Of a DNA stretch of 64,000 nucleotides, positions 16,533 through 25,079 are shown piece after piece. The translations under genes and the position numbers were made by a program. Below the pieces are notes generated by a model, which saw only the letters and a list, made by a program, of their open reading frames with translations, searched no databases and was not told where the DNA came from. Numbering within the stretch: position 1 is the stretch's first letter; every line of letters starts with the position of its first letter. This DNA comes from Pseudoflavonifractor_A sp022772585 (GTDB taxonomy: Bacteria; Bacillota; Clostridia; Oscillospirales; Oscillospiraceae), in contig NZ_JBQHUB010000011.1 of NCBI RefSeq assembly GCF_052065415.1, positions 1 through 64,000 on the forward strand. Direction: 5' to 3'.

Positions 16533-17870
16533 TTACACCCCCAGCAGATTGCCCAGTTGGTTGTTGAAGATCATGGCCACCGTGCACAGCGCCAGGATGA
16601 ACAGCATGGGGACCAGGGCGGCCTTCAGGAAGCCCTTATAGTAGTTCCCCTTGTAGTCCAGCTGCATGACGGCGGCACGGCCCACCACGGCGGTGGGGGG
16701 CAGGCAGTCGCCCACGGGCCACATGACGGACCAGGCAGCCAGTGCGATGACGGCGTTGTAGCCCTTCATGTTGAACAGCATGATCAGGGGCACGCCCAGC
16801 AGAGGCGCCACCGCGTACTGCAGGACGCCCTCCGCCACAGGCAGAATGAGCCACAGGGCAGCAAACAGCAGGCCGATGGGCAGGATAACCACGCCCAGAG
16901 AGATCAGGCCGCGGGCGCCGGTCAGGGTCAGGACCTGGTTGAGGATGCCGACCACGACCATGATGCCCACCAGTTCCTTCAGGTTGACCACGGTGGTCAC
17001 GGCCACTTCCATGACGTTGACTTTCTTGGGGGCGCACAGAAGCACAGCGGCGGCGCTGAGCATGAAAATCATGGGCAGGCCGATGACGGGCCAGTAGGCG
17101 GGGATCACCCGGGCGCCCAGGATCAGGACCAGCATCACGATGAAGGGGATGAACGCCCGCAGGGCATTCCAGCCGTTGGGGGCCTCAGGCAGGGTAGAGA
17201 GCACCTCGTCCACGGGAGCATCGCTCTTGGTGCCGCGGGTCAGGTAGAAGGTGGCAAACAGCGCACCGGCGATGGACAGCAGGGCCAGCGGGGCGGTGAA
17301 GCCCACATAGGGCATGTTGGCGCCGGCGGCGGCCATCATGGTCCACAGGTTGATGGGCGGGCAGGCGGCGCTCATGGCGGCCAGCAGGAACACCAGCGCC
17401 ACGCGGCGGTCCTCCTTCACGCCCATGGCGGCCAGGACGCTGCCCACCAGGCCGCCCACCGTCAGGACGGTGGTAGCGCCCGATCCGGTAACGGCACCGG
17501 GCACCATCATGACCACCAGGAGGAGCAGCAGGCACAGCACGCGGCGCTTATAGAACCGGCCCACGATCTGGCGGACCAGGTAGCTGACGCCGCCGGTCTC
17601 CTTATACAGGGTCATGAAGAAGGTGGCGGTCAGGAAGGTCATGCATACGTCGAAATAGTTGAAGGTGCCCTCCACCAGATGACGGATGATCTCCGTGAAC
17701 GGAAGGACGGAACGCTCATCAACGCCCATCGGGAGAATAAGGTGGGCTACCAGAGCGCCCAGCGCGGCCAGCAGCAGCGTGATCTCGGTGTTGGCCTTCA
17801 TCTTCTTTGCCACGGCGAAGACGACCACGATAACGGCGATGACCGCTAAGGAGTGCTGGAACATAGTCAC
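16533..17870 (-). CDS. DctM-like (TRAP large subunit-type) permease
   Basis: 445-residue carrier with about 12 helices. Typical of DctM/ion-transporter folds are GAVTGSGATTVLTVGGLVGS in the first half and VGDCLPPTAVVGRAAVM in the second, which are internal-repeat hairpin regions. I chose the GTG at 17870 with AGGAGG 7 bases upstream; an ATG at 17864 is further from the site. It follows the DUF6305-like lipoprotein gene after a hairpin and is followed by the 57-aa membrane protein, giving a three-part layout reminiscent of a binding protein, large permease and small subunit. The substrate is unknown. Confidence 0.78.
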   Translation of the reverse strand: MTMFQHSLAVIAVIVVVFAVAKKMKANTEITLLLAALGALVAHLILPMGVDERSVLPFTEIIRHLVEGTFNYFDVCMTFLTATFFMTLYKETGGVSYLVRQIVGRFYKRRVLCLLLLLVVMMVPGAVTGSGATTVLTVGGLVGSVLAAMGVKEDRRVALVFLLAAMSAACPPINLWTMMAAAGANMPYVGFTAPLALLSIAGALFATFYLTRGTKSDAPVDEVLSTLPEAPNGWNALRAFIPFIVMLVLILGARVIPAYWPVIGLPMIFMLSAAAVLLCAPKKVNVMEVAVTTVVNLKELVGIMVVVGILNQVLTLTGARGLISLGVVILPIGLLFAALWLILPVAEGVLQYAVAPLLGVPLIMLFNMKGYNAVIALAAWSVMWPVGDCLPPTAVVGRAAVMQLDYKGNYYKGFLKAALVPMLFILALCTVAMIFNNQLGNLLGV

Positions 17871-17888
17871 AAGATTACCTCCTCAGGA

Positions 17889-17923
17889 AGGACCGCGGGG
17901 TGTCACAACACGCCCGCGGTCCT
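17889..17923. terminator. hairpin between lipoprotein and permease genes
   Basis: AGGACCGCGGG pairs with CCCGCGGTCCT around a 13-base loop; no T run. Such hairpins often stabilise the 3' end of a binding-protein transcript and lower expression of the transporter genes behind it. Confidence 0.5.
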
Positions 17924-17944
17924 GAACAAGAATCGCGGGATAGT

Positions 17945-18625
17945 TTATTCCGCGGCCATGTACTCGCTCATGCCAAGGGCATCCTTGGCAGTAATGATGG
18001 GGATATTGTGCTCCTTGGCATAGTTGGAGAACAGGCCGTCACTGTCGCTCTCCTCCACCACCATGATGACGTCGGCCAGAGGCATGATGGCATCAATGGA
18101 AGCCTGGTCGTTGGCGTCGGTACGGCGGGACATGCCCTCCACATGGGCGCAGACAATGGTCATGCCAGCGTCCTTAGCGGCCTGAATCAGGGCGGTGCAG
18201 CGGTCGATCTCGTCGTTGACATCGGTGCCGGCAGCGCCCATACCCTTGCCGCTGGTACCGGTGGTGACGATCAGGGTCTTGGCGTCGCCAGCGGAGAAAT
18301 TATCCACAGACAGGGTGTGATCGTCAGTGGAGGTGGCGCCGATCTGGCCAGCCACCATGTGCAGCATGACAGAGCCGGTGCTCTGTCCGCAGGTGGTCAT
18401 CAGGAAGGGGCCATGGATCTTGCCGTCAAACTCAGCGCTGCCGCCGGAGGGGGCGGCGGGGGTGCTGGCAGCGGGGGCGCTGGCAGCGGGGGCGCTGGCA
18501 GCGGGGGCGGAAGCCTCAGGAGCCTTGGAGGCGGGAGCGTTGGAACCGCTTCCGCCGCAGGCGGCCAGAGACATGACCATGCCCAGGGCCAGCAGGGACG
18601 AAATCAGCTTTTTGCTATTCTTCAT
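17945..18625 (-). CDS. DUF6305-like lipoprotein
   Basis: 226 residues. Signal peptide with lipobox SLAACG, then a low-complexity linker of Ala/Pro/Ser repeats (APAAS three times), then a domain from ~75: GPFLMTTCGQSTGSVMLHM, IVTTGTSGKGMGAAGTDVND, CAHVEGMSRRTDANDQASID, IMVVEESDSDGLF. I recall this as DUF6305, of unknown function; the alternating beta/alpha pattern suggests a nucleotide- or ligand-binding Rossmann-like fold. ATG at 18625 with GAGGAG upstream; an in-frame start at 18649 lacks one. Position suggests an extracytoplasmic binding partner of the DctM-like permease. Confidence 0.72.
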   Translation of the reverse strand: MKNSKKLISSLLALGMVMSLAACGGSGSNAPASKAPEASAPAASAPAASAPAASTPAAPSGGSAEFDGKIHGPFLMTTCGQSTGSVMLHMVAGQIGATSTDDHTLSVDNFSAGDAKTLIVTTGTSGKGMGAAGTDVNDEIDRCTALIQAAKDAGMTIVCAHVEGMSRRTDANDQASIDAIMPLADVIMVVEESDSDGLFSNYAKEHNIPIITAKDALGMSEYMAAE

Positions 18626-18735
18626 GACATAAATCTCCTCATAGGTCATAGGGATAGCCCTGTCTCCCCGCCGCTGTGCGGCAGGGAGACCAAGGCTTGG
18701 TTTTGATTTGCTATCGGACCGTCTTATGATTCCGA

Positions 18736-20586
18736 TCAGTTCTTCTTTTTCTTCTGCAGGATGACGACCACGGCGATGGCAGCGGCGATCACGCAGATGG
18801 AGCCGATGACCAGAGCGGTGGAGTTGCTGGAGGTGGTGTTCACAGGAGCCTCAGAGGGAGTGCTGGGAGCGGTGCTGGGAGCAGGCTCCTCAGAGGCGGC
18901 GGGCTCCTCAGAAGGCGCAGGCTCCTCGCCGTTCAGCTTGGCCTTGTCGGCGATGCTGGTGGAACCGAAGCCAACCTCTTCCAGCCAGTCAGCGGGATAA
19001 CCCAGAGTGGTGGAAGAACCGTCCTCTTCGATATGGATGCCGTCATAGTAGGTGCCGACCAGCTGCCAGGCAAAGGCCCACCACTCGTCGTTCAGCTCAT
19101 TCAGGTTGGTGTTCACGTACTCAGTCAGGTAAGCGCGGGCGGCATCGGAACCGGAGGTGTTGTACAGCTCCAGAGCCTTGGCGTCCACGTCGGCCTGCTC
19201 GGCAAAGTACTCGGCCTCGATGGCGGCCTTCTTCTCACGGATGACGGGGTACATGGCGTCCCAGTTCAGCTGAGCATAGTTGCCGATGAAGTTGAAGGCC
19301 CACCAGGCGCAGCTCTGGTCAAAGGTCTTGCGGTCACCGGTGGACCAGGCCTCGGGGACCTCGGTGGTACCGGCGTAGATGGGGGTATAGACGGTGGTGT
19401 CGGGACAGTCCTCGCCGAACCACAGCACGCTGCCGATCTCACCGGGCATGTCGGGACGCAGCTCGGCCACGAAGCTGTAAGAGCAGCGGAACTGGGCGAT
19501 CTCGCGCTCCCAGTCCTCACTGGCGAGCTCCTCGGGTCTCATCTTGCCGGGGACCTGCCAACGGTGGGGGTTGCCGAAGGGACCGGCGGCCAGACCCTCG
19601 GTCATATCATACTCGGTGCCCTCCAGGTGATCGCTGTAAATGTCCATGATATCCTGGACGGAGACCAGCTCGTCGGGGACGATGGTGAAGTCATAGTGGG
19701 TCTGGCGGTCCACCACAGGGAAGTCCTGGGAGGGAGCCAGCAGGCTGAACACCCGCCACTCGCGGCGGCTGGCGTAGAACTCATAGCCGTAGGGCTCGGG
19801 GTTGAATATCTTGGTGAAGTTGAACTCCTCGCCTTCGGACCACCAGCCCATCTGAGCAGGCAGGGCGGTGATGTCGGTGGACCACATGAAGTTCTCGGTG
19901 TCGTTAAAGTCGATCACGCCGATGCGGGAGCGGTTGGCGCCGGTATAGACCTGGTCGTCAGGCACTCTGCGGGCCGCCCAGTGGGCGCCGGGAGCTTCGC
20001 TGCCCTGAGTCCACAGGGGACCGCCGCCGCAGACCTCAAAGATCCACACTTCGTTCTGGTCGGCCACCAGCAGGCACTCGCCGCCGTCACAGTAGCCGTA
20101 CTTCTCCGCCATGGCGCCCATGACCTCAACGGCCTCACGGGCGGTAGCGGCGCGCTGCAGGCCCAGCATCTCCAGGTTGGCGATGACCATCATGCCGTCA
20201 GCGGTACCGACCTCGTCGCGGCCGCTCCAGGTGAACTCGCTCATGACCACGCCCTTCTCGTTCATGAAGGGGTAGCCGGTGTTGAAGTAAGTATAGGTCT
20301 CCTCAGCCTGGGGGATCTGGCCCACCAGAGTGGGCTCGTTCTTGGTGGCGGTGCAGGGATCGTTGTAGATGTCCACCATCTCGCCGGCGGCATGCTTGCC
20401 GCCCTTGACGATCTGGATCCGGTGGTCGTACCAGCCGTCGCAGGTATGGGACACCAGAACAGCGCCGGTATCAGAGGCGTCTTTGCCGACCGCCAGGGTC
20501 GTACAGGCGCTGGCACTTACCGCGGTACCAAGGGTGATCACGCAAGCCGTTGTCAGAGAAATCACTTTCTTGAAAATGCTTTTCAT
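18736..20586 (-). CDS. secreted, membrane-anchored C69 family peptidase
   Basis: 616 residues. The signal peptide ends at SASA and exposes CTTLAVGKDAS, the N-terminal cysteine nucleophile of C69 (PepD-like) dipeptidases. Further family sequence: ALLVSHTCDGW-like start of the core (VLVSHTCDGWYDHRIQIVKG), YPFMNEKGVVMSEFTWSGRD, and GNPHRWQVPGKM. The C terminus has a Pro/Ser/Glu linker (PSEEPAASEEPAPS), one helix (VIGSICVIAAAIAVVVIL) and a KKKKN tail, so the enzyme is held on the outer face of the membrane. GAAGGAGG precedes the ATG. Being next to the pgs cluster it could process peptides or glutamyl products; that is a guess. Confidence 0.85.
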   Translation of the reverse strand: MKSIFKKVISLTTACVITLGTAVSASACTTLAVGKDASDTGAVLVSHTCDGWYDHRIQIVKGGKHAAGEMVDIYNDPCTATKNEPTLVGQIPQAEETYTYFNTGYPFMNEKGVVMSEFTWSGRDEVGTADGMMVIANLEMLGLQRAATAREAVEVMGAMAEKYGYCDGGECLLVADQNEVWIFEVCGGGPLWTQGSEAPGAHWAARRVPDDQVYTGANRSRIGVIDFNDTENFMWSTDITALPAQMGWWSEGEEFNFTKIFNPEPYGYEFYASRREWRVFSLLAPSQDFPVVDRQTHYDFTIVPDELVSVQDIMDIYSDHLEGTEYDMTEGLAAGPFGNPHRWQVPGKMRPEELASEDWEREIAQFRCSYSFVAELRPDMPGEIGSVLWFGEDCPDTTVYTPIYAGTTEVPEAWSTGDRKTFDQSCAWWAFNFIGNYAQLNWDAMYPVIREKKAAIEAEYFAEQADVDAKALELYNTSGSDAARAYLTEYVNTNLNELNDEWWAFAWQLVGTYYDGIHIEEDGSSTTLGYPADWLEEVGFGSTSIADKAKLNGEEPAPSEEPAASEEPAPSTAPSTPSEAPVNTTSSNSTALVIGSICVIAAAIAVVVILQKKKKN

Positions 20587-21577
20587 GTTTTCCTCCTTCG
20601 CGTTATAGGCCTTTACAGTATTTCTTTGCGCGGAAATCGTGTCGTCTGCTTTTCCTCACCATCCTTCCTGCATCGTCGAACCTTATGCATTGATCATTGT
20701 GATCAGATCTTTGGGGTTCCCCTCTTTCCCTTCTTCATGCATACTTCAACTTGCATTTCATTTTCTGGTTTTGTAACGTTTCCGGGGATATATCGTCAGC
20801 CCCGCAAAACAGAGATGATTCCCTGTTTCACGGGACAGATCGATCCGCTCAAATACTTCAGGACTTGTCAAAAAACAAAAATTCCGCTAGCCGGTCCGTA
20901 CCGGCAAAGCCTGCATCATCTAAGGATATTCATACTCTATTGAAAATAGAGCATGAATCAGGGGCGCCCCTGATTCATGAAATTTTGCGTATTTTTTGTT
21001 TTAGCAAATCACTCCTCAGTGTTCCCATCTGAGAAACATGATGCCTGCCCGTCAGCCGGAAAATCGCAGCCGTCCTGCATCCGTCAGGACATCTATTTGG
21101 TTTCCCACATATTATCACAAACCAAATTTCCAATTTATGTTACTGTAATTACTTTTTAAGCATACCACTTTTCCACAAAAAAGGCTAGCCCTAATTGCGA
21201 CTTTTTCTATAAAAAACTGTTGATTATAAAATCTCTCCTCTTTATATTACATTTAATTCCTTATTAACTAGAATTTATATCACAATATTCCTCTTTTTGG
21301 AATTTTTATAGATCATCAAAATCACGCAAAAGGTCACACCTGTTCCATGCACTGCTGAAGGCCCGGCCTCCCCGCTCTTCATGGCGTGGAGGCACGCGGC
21401 GCCGGCACCGAAACGCCGCAGGATGTCCGCCAGTGGTGAATATTCCGTTTCATCCGATACCGTTCCATACGAAACGATACAGGCAGCGGATCTCTTTCCA
21501 CGCCTGCATAAACCAGGTACCGATGCTCATATGTTCTCCAGGCCAGGCAGCAATATTTGGCCGCTGAGGAGGAGGGC
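20587..21577. other. 991-bp gene-poor, AT-richer stretch
   Basis: No convincing gene. The base composition drops well below that of the flanks, notably 21080-21330. It contains the dyads at 20936-20979 and a short reverse frame at ~21455-21535 beginning MSIGTWFMQAWKEIRC that I could not support. It may be a decayed insertion or part of the rearrangement that removed the end of feoB. Confidence 0.5.
20936..20979. repeat. two adjacent dyads including a 28-bp perfect palindrome
   Basis: CTCTATT-GAA-AATAGAG is followed at once by a 28-bp perfect palindrome (20952-20979) with centre GGGGCGCCCC and arms CATGAATCAGGGGC. AT-rich flanks can extend the pairing. It could be a protein-binding site or a structured RNA. 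Confidence 0.7.
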
Positions 21578-21787
21578 ATGAGGAAAAGCTGTATCCAGCA
21601 CGTTGTCATACATCTTCCGGATCATCCCTGTCCTGGTTCACGCTCCGGCAAAGTCAATGAATTTCATGTGGAGGTAATCGGGCGGAAGCTGCGGGAATCA
21701 TCTTTGAGCAGCAAACAGCAGGCGGCTGTTATCGACCGGATCCTGGGATCTCTCCGTGAAAGGGAACACGATGGGATCATCAAATAA
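21578..21787 (+). CDS. 69-aa hypothetical protein
   Basis: ATG at 21578 directly behind AGGAGGAGG, TAA at 21785, then a strong forward terminator at 21855-21893. Sequence features: MRKSCIQHVVIHLPDHPCPG, then a helical C half (VEVIGRKLRESSLSSKQQ, IDRILGSLREREHDGIIK). The ribosome site is unusually close to the start codon. I recognise no family. Ribosome site, stop and terminator in the right order support a real small gene; the gene-poor surroundings weaken it. Confidence 0.45.
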   Translation: MRKSCIQHVVIHLPDHPCPGSRSGKVNEFHVEVIGRKLRESSLSSKQQAAVIDRILGSLREREHDGIIK

Positions 21788-21854
21788 CCTTCCCCGCAGC
21801 CGCCGGGCCGGCACGGCCATATCCGTCCGGCAGAACGTATCCCTGAAACAAGCA

Positions 21855-21893
21855 GCCCCTTTGCCGCTCCATCCGGCGGCAAGGGGGCTTTTT
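21855..21893 (+). terminator. strong terminator after the 69-aa ORF
   Basis: GCCCCTTTGCCGC pairs with GCGGCAAGGGGGC, followed by TTTTT. The reverse strand has no comparable T run, so it serves a forward transcript. Confidence 0.75.
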
Positions 21894-22011
21894 CCTGCTC
21901 ATATGGCTTTATAGACGCCCGCCGCAAAGGCCTTACGGCCTCCATGCGGCCGCAATCCAGAGCTTCGTTTCTCTTTGAGATGACTGCGCCTGGCCAGTTT
22001 CCACACGGATC

Positions 22012-23454
22012 TCAGCACATGCTTTGTTGCCCTTTGCGCGGTTGCGCAAACCGCCCGTTGCAGGGCACAAAGCTGTTGGTCAGCATGGCGATGAGCTGCT
22101 CCCGGGGCGAATCGATGATCCGGCAGCCCACCACCCCCGCCGCGTTGCATCCAAAGCCCATGCACATGGTCAGGGCCTGTTTGCCGCAGGCATGGGCCTT
22201 TTGAAAGGCGTGGTCCAGCACAAAGGCTACCCGGGGCAGATACCCCAGGTCCTCCAGCAGGGTGAAAAGGGGAAAGAAGATGGCCATGGGGGGCAGCATG
22301 ACGCTGACCACCCAGGCCAGGGTGCGCCAGACCCCCAGCACCAGCGCGCCGTGGAGCCACTCCGGCGCGCCCAGAGCAGCAAAGACCTCTGTCAGCACGT
22401 CCTGCACCCGGAACAGCAGGCCGGACAGGAGCTGGGAGGGATAATTGGCCCCGGCAATGGTGAGCCAGAACACCCCCGCCAGCAGCAGGAGCATCACCGG
22501 GATGCCGGTAAGCCGGCTGGTAAAGAGCCGGTCCAGCCGCCGGTCCCTCCGGTCCCCGGCCCCCTCCTCCCGGACGGCGGCGTGGGCCAGGTCCTCTGCC
22601 GCCCACACCAGGCAGGAGACCAGCCGGTCGCCCAGGGCCTGGCCCTCCAGCCCCACCGCTGCCAGCTCCGCCCGGGCCTGGGCCAGACACTCCGCCGTCC
22701 CCTCTTCCTCCCGGAGGTCCCGGCCCAGCCGGTCCGCCAGGGTGGAGAGTGCTTCCTCGTCCCCCGCCAGCAGCCGCAGGGCGGCCCAGCGGGGCGGCAC
22801 CGGGCCGCAGCGTCCCGCCAGCTGGGCGGTCAGCGGCTCCAGCGCCCTCTCAATCGGGGGAAGGTAGCGGGGCGGCCGGCCCCGGACTTCCCCGTCCGCC
22901 GCCCGCTCCACCGCCGCCATCAGGGCGTCCGTCCCCTCTCCCCGGCCCGCCGCCGTCCCCACCACCGGCACGCCCAGCCGCCGGGACAGCTCCTCCAGAT
23001 CCACCGTGATCCCCCGGCGCCGGGCCTCATCCATCAGGTTGACGCACACCACCGTCCGGGGCTGGAGCTCGATGGTCTGGAGCACCAGGTTCAGGTTCCG
23101 CTCCAGGCAGGAGGCGTCGCACACCACCACCGCGGCGTCTGCCCCGCCCCAGCACAGGAAATCCCGGGCCACCATCTCCTCCGCCGAGTGGGCCAGCAGA
23201 GAATAGGTCCCCGGCAGGTCCACCAGTACGTACTCATACCCGCCGTATTCGCACCGGCCCCGGGCGGTGGCCACCGTCTTGCCGGGCCAGTTCCCTGTAT
23301 GCTGCCTCAAACCAGTCAGGTAGTTGAACACGGTGGATTTGCCCACATTTGGGTTGCCGGCCAGGGCCACCACCCGGTCGCCGGGCCGCCCGCTCCGGGG
23401 CTCCCCCGTTCGGTCCACGGCCCCCGGTCCCGTGGACGCCCGGGTCAGTCCCAT
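22012..23454 (-). pseudogene. feoB: 3'-truncated feoB (ferrous iron transporter B)
   Basis: 480 residues. The G domain is complete (ALAGNPNVGKST, NWPGKTVATARG, VDLPGTYSLLAHSAEEMVAR, VCVNLMDEARRRG), as is the first membrane/Gate region (FFPLFTLLEDLGYLPRVAF, CMGFGCNAAGVVGCRIID, TNSFVPCNGRF). After NGRF the family sequence stops: only AQPRKGQQSMC follows before a stop. FeoB is usually 600-750 residues, so the second Gate half and several helices are missing and no continuation is visible in another frame. The ATG at 23454 overlaps the feoA stop. Iron transport by this copy is unlikely. Confidence 0.85.
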
Positions 23455-23729
23455 CCGATCAGCACTGCCGGGCCCAGCCGGTCCGGGCAGCCCTCCCCGC
23501 ACTCCAGCCGCACTCCCGCCGCGTCCGGCCCCCGCAGCGCGATGACCGCGCCCCGGATCCGGTAGGCCGCCGGGTCCCCTGCCGGACTCACCGCCACACA
23601 GGTCACCCGGGTGCCGGGCACCAGTCCCAGGTCCATCAGCCGCCGCCGCATGGAGGGCGAGCCCTCCACCCGCTCCACTCTTCCGCCCGCTCCCACCGGG
23701 AGGGCGGCCAGACTTCCTTCTTTCCGCAT
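23445..23729 (-). CDS. feoA: ferrous iron transport protein A
   Basis: 94-residue SH3-like FeoA protein, an accessory of FeoB. Family sequence: PVGAGGRVERVEGSPSMRRR, LMDLGLVPGTRVTCVA and YRIRGAVIALRGPDAAGVRL. GGAGG 9 bases before the ATG. It is translationally coupled to feoB (10-base overlap) and divergent from a DtxR/MntR-type regulator, the usual layout of an iron-controlled feo operon. With feoB truncated it may have lost its partner. Confidence 0.87.
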   Translation of the reverse strand: MRKEGSLAALPVGAGGRVERVEGSPSMRRRLMDLGLVPGTRVTCVAVSPAGDPAAYRIRGAVIALRGPDAAGVRLECGEGCPDRLGPAVLIGWD

Positions 23730-23763
23730 ATCTCAGATCCTCCGGACATACATGTTAGAGTCG

Positions 23764-23778
23764 GGAAACTTTGTTTCC
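23764..23778. promoter_or_regulatory. candidate metal-regulator operator between feoA and dtxR-like gene
   Basis: GGAAAC-TTT-GTTTCC inverted repeat in the 108-bp divergent intergenic region, roughly where the feoA promoter should lie. A natural candidate site for the adjacent DtxR/MntR-type protein. Confidence 0.4.
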
Positions 23779-23837
23779 ACACCCTCATGTTATTACCGCG
23801 CTCCCGCGGGGGTGACTGCTGTTCAGGAGGACTTGCC

Positions 23838-24272
23838 ATGGCCGATACGCCCGTTCCCGCCTTCTATACCCAGACCGGCTATCAAAAACGGAGCCATGCC
23901 CCCCTCACCGCCGCCATGGAGGATTATCTGGAGATGATCTGCCGCCAGGCCGGCAGCGAGGGCTACGTCCGCATCAATTTTCTGGCCGGGCTGCTCAACG
24001 TGCGGCCCTCCTCGGCCTCCAAGATGGTCTATCAGCTCCGGGACATGGGGCTTGTCTTCTTTGAAAAATACGGGCTCATCCAGCCCACCGAGCCTGGCTG
24101 GGAACTGGGACGCTATCTTCTCCACCGGCACGACGTGCTCCACCGGTTCTTCTGCCGTCTCAATCATTCGGACGACCAGCTGGAGCAGGTGGAGCGGGTG
24201 GAGCACTACATGAGCCGGGAGAGCGTACACAACTTGGAGCGCTGGCTGGATGAGACGGCAGAGAAGGGATAG
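23838..24272 (+). CDS. DtxR/MntR family metal-dependent regulator
   Basis: 144 residues: winged helix (AAMEDYLEMICRQAGSEGYV, LNVRPSSASKMVYQLRDMGL) and helical metal-binding/dimer domain (HDVLHRFFCRLNHSDDQLEQ, VEHYMSRESVHNLERWL). The size fits the short MntR type without an SH3 tail. The ATG at 23838 follows CAGGAGG. Divergent from feoAB, so it probably represses iron uptake when metal is bound. Its 3' end overlaps the next gene by 23 bases. Confidence 0.87.
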   Translation: MADTPVPAFYTQTGYQKRSHAPLTAAMEDYLEMICRQAGSEGYVRINFLAGLLNVRPSSASKMVYQLRDMGLVFFEKYGLIQPTEPGWELGRYLLHRHDVLHRFFCRLNHSDDQLEQVERVEHYMSRESVHNLERWLDETAEKG

Positions 24273-24921
24273 ACGCCGCCCCCGCGCCCCGGTGGCCTCC
24301 TTCTGGGCCGGGCTGTTCCTGCTCCTGCTGGCCATGGTCCTGCTCCGCCCCCCTGAGGAAACGCCCCCGCCCGCGCCCACGCTCCATCCCCGGGCCGCCG
24401 CCCTGCTCTCCGCCCTGCCCGGGGATCTGGAGCCCTCCCGGCGGGCCCTGGTAGAGACTGCCTGCACCCTGGTGGGCCGGGTGGACTATTTCTGGGGCGG
24501 GAAATCCACTGCCCTGGGGTGGGACAGCCGCTGGGGAACCCCCGCCCGGGTCACCGCCCCCGGCTGCGGCGACACCGGCCGGATAATGCCCTTTGGTCTG
24601 GACTGCTCCGGCTATCTCACCTGGATCGCCGTCAACGCTCTTGAGGACCCGGAGGGCTCCGGGCGCATCGGTAACGGGGTCCGGGACCAGTACACCCACT
24701 GCACCCCCGTAGCGTGGGCGGAGGCCCGGCCCGGCGACCTGGTTTTTTTCCCTGACCTGTCCCATGTGGGACTGGCGGCGGGCCGGAACGGAGACGGCGC
24801 CCTGGCCGTGCTCCACTGCTCCCGCAGCCTGGGGGGCGTGGTGGTCACAGAGGACGCAGCAGCAGCCGGTTTCACCCTGGCCGGCCGTCCTGCCGTCCTT
24901 TTGGCTGCCATGGAGCGGTAA
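24250..24921 (+). CDS. NlpC/P60-type cysteine peptidase, membrane-anchored
   Basis: 223 residues. A very basic N terminus (MRRQRRDRRRPRAP) and one helix (FWAGLFLLLLAMVLL), then a catalytic domain with VDYFWGGKSTALGWDSRWG, FGLDCSGYLTWIAV (catalytic Cys), RPGDLVFFPDLSHVGLAAG (His) and AVLHCSRSLGGVV. Such enzymes cut gamma-D-glutamyl-diaminopimelate bonds of peptidoglycan. The start overlaps the upstream regulator by 23 bases with no clear ribosome site, suggesting coupled translation. Unusual for NlpC proteins is the insertion between the GG and DCSGY motifs. Confidence 0.8.
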   Translation: MRRQRRDRRRPRAPVASFWAGLFLLLLAMVLLRPPEETPPPAPTLHPRAAALLSALPGDLEPSRRALVETACTLVGRVDYFWGGKSTALGWDSRWGTPARVTAPGCGDTGRIMPFGLDCSGYLTWIAVNALEDPEGSGRIGNGVRDQYTHCTPVAWAEARPGDLVFFPDLSHVGLAAGRNGDGALAVLHCSRSLGGVVVTEDAAAAGFTLAGRPAVLLAAMER

Positions 24922-25079
24922 GTTTTTCCGCCCGGAGCAGACCCTTTGTTTACAATTCGTTTTCCAGAATTTCAGATTATTTTCAGGTTTCTCCGGTATC
25001 CTGTTTCTGACAGCCGGGGACCCGCACTCACGTGGGAAACCCCTCCCGGCTCATCCCATTTCCGGAAAGGAGACCTCCC

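Noticed and set aside
16293..17849. 518-codon forward frame
   Set aside because: Antisense of the DctM-like permease; composition (His/Gln/Gly/Asp-rich) is typical of a reversed hydrophobic protein.
19033..20943. 636-codon forward frame
   Set aside because: Antisense shadow of the C69 peptidase gene; no ribosome site, low-complexity Gly/Val/His translation.
21379..21609. Reverse 76-codon frame opposite the 69-aa ORF
   Set aside because: No ribosome site and no recognisable pattern; the forward ORF has better signals.
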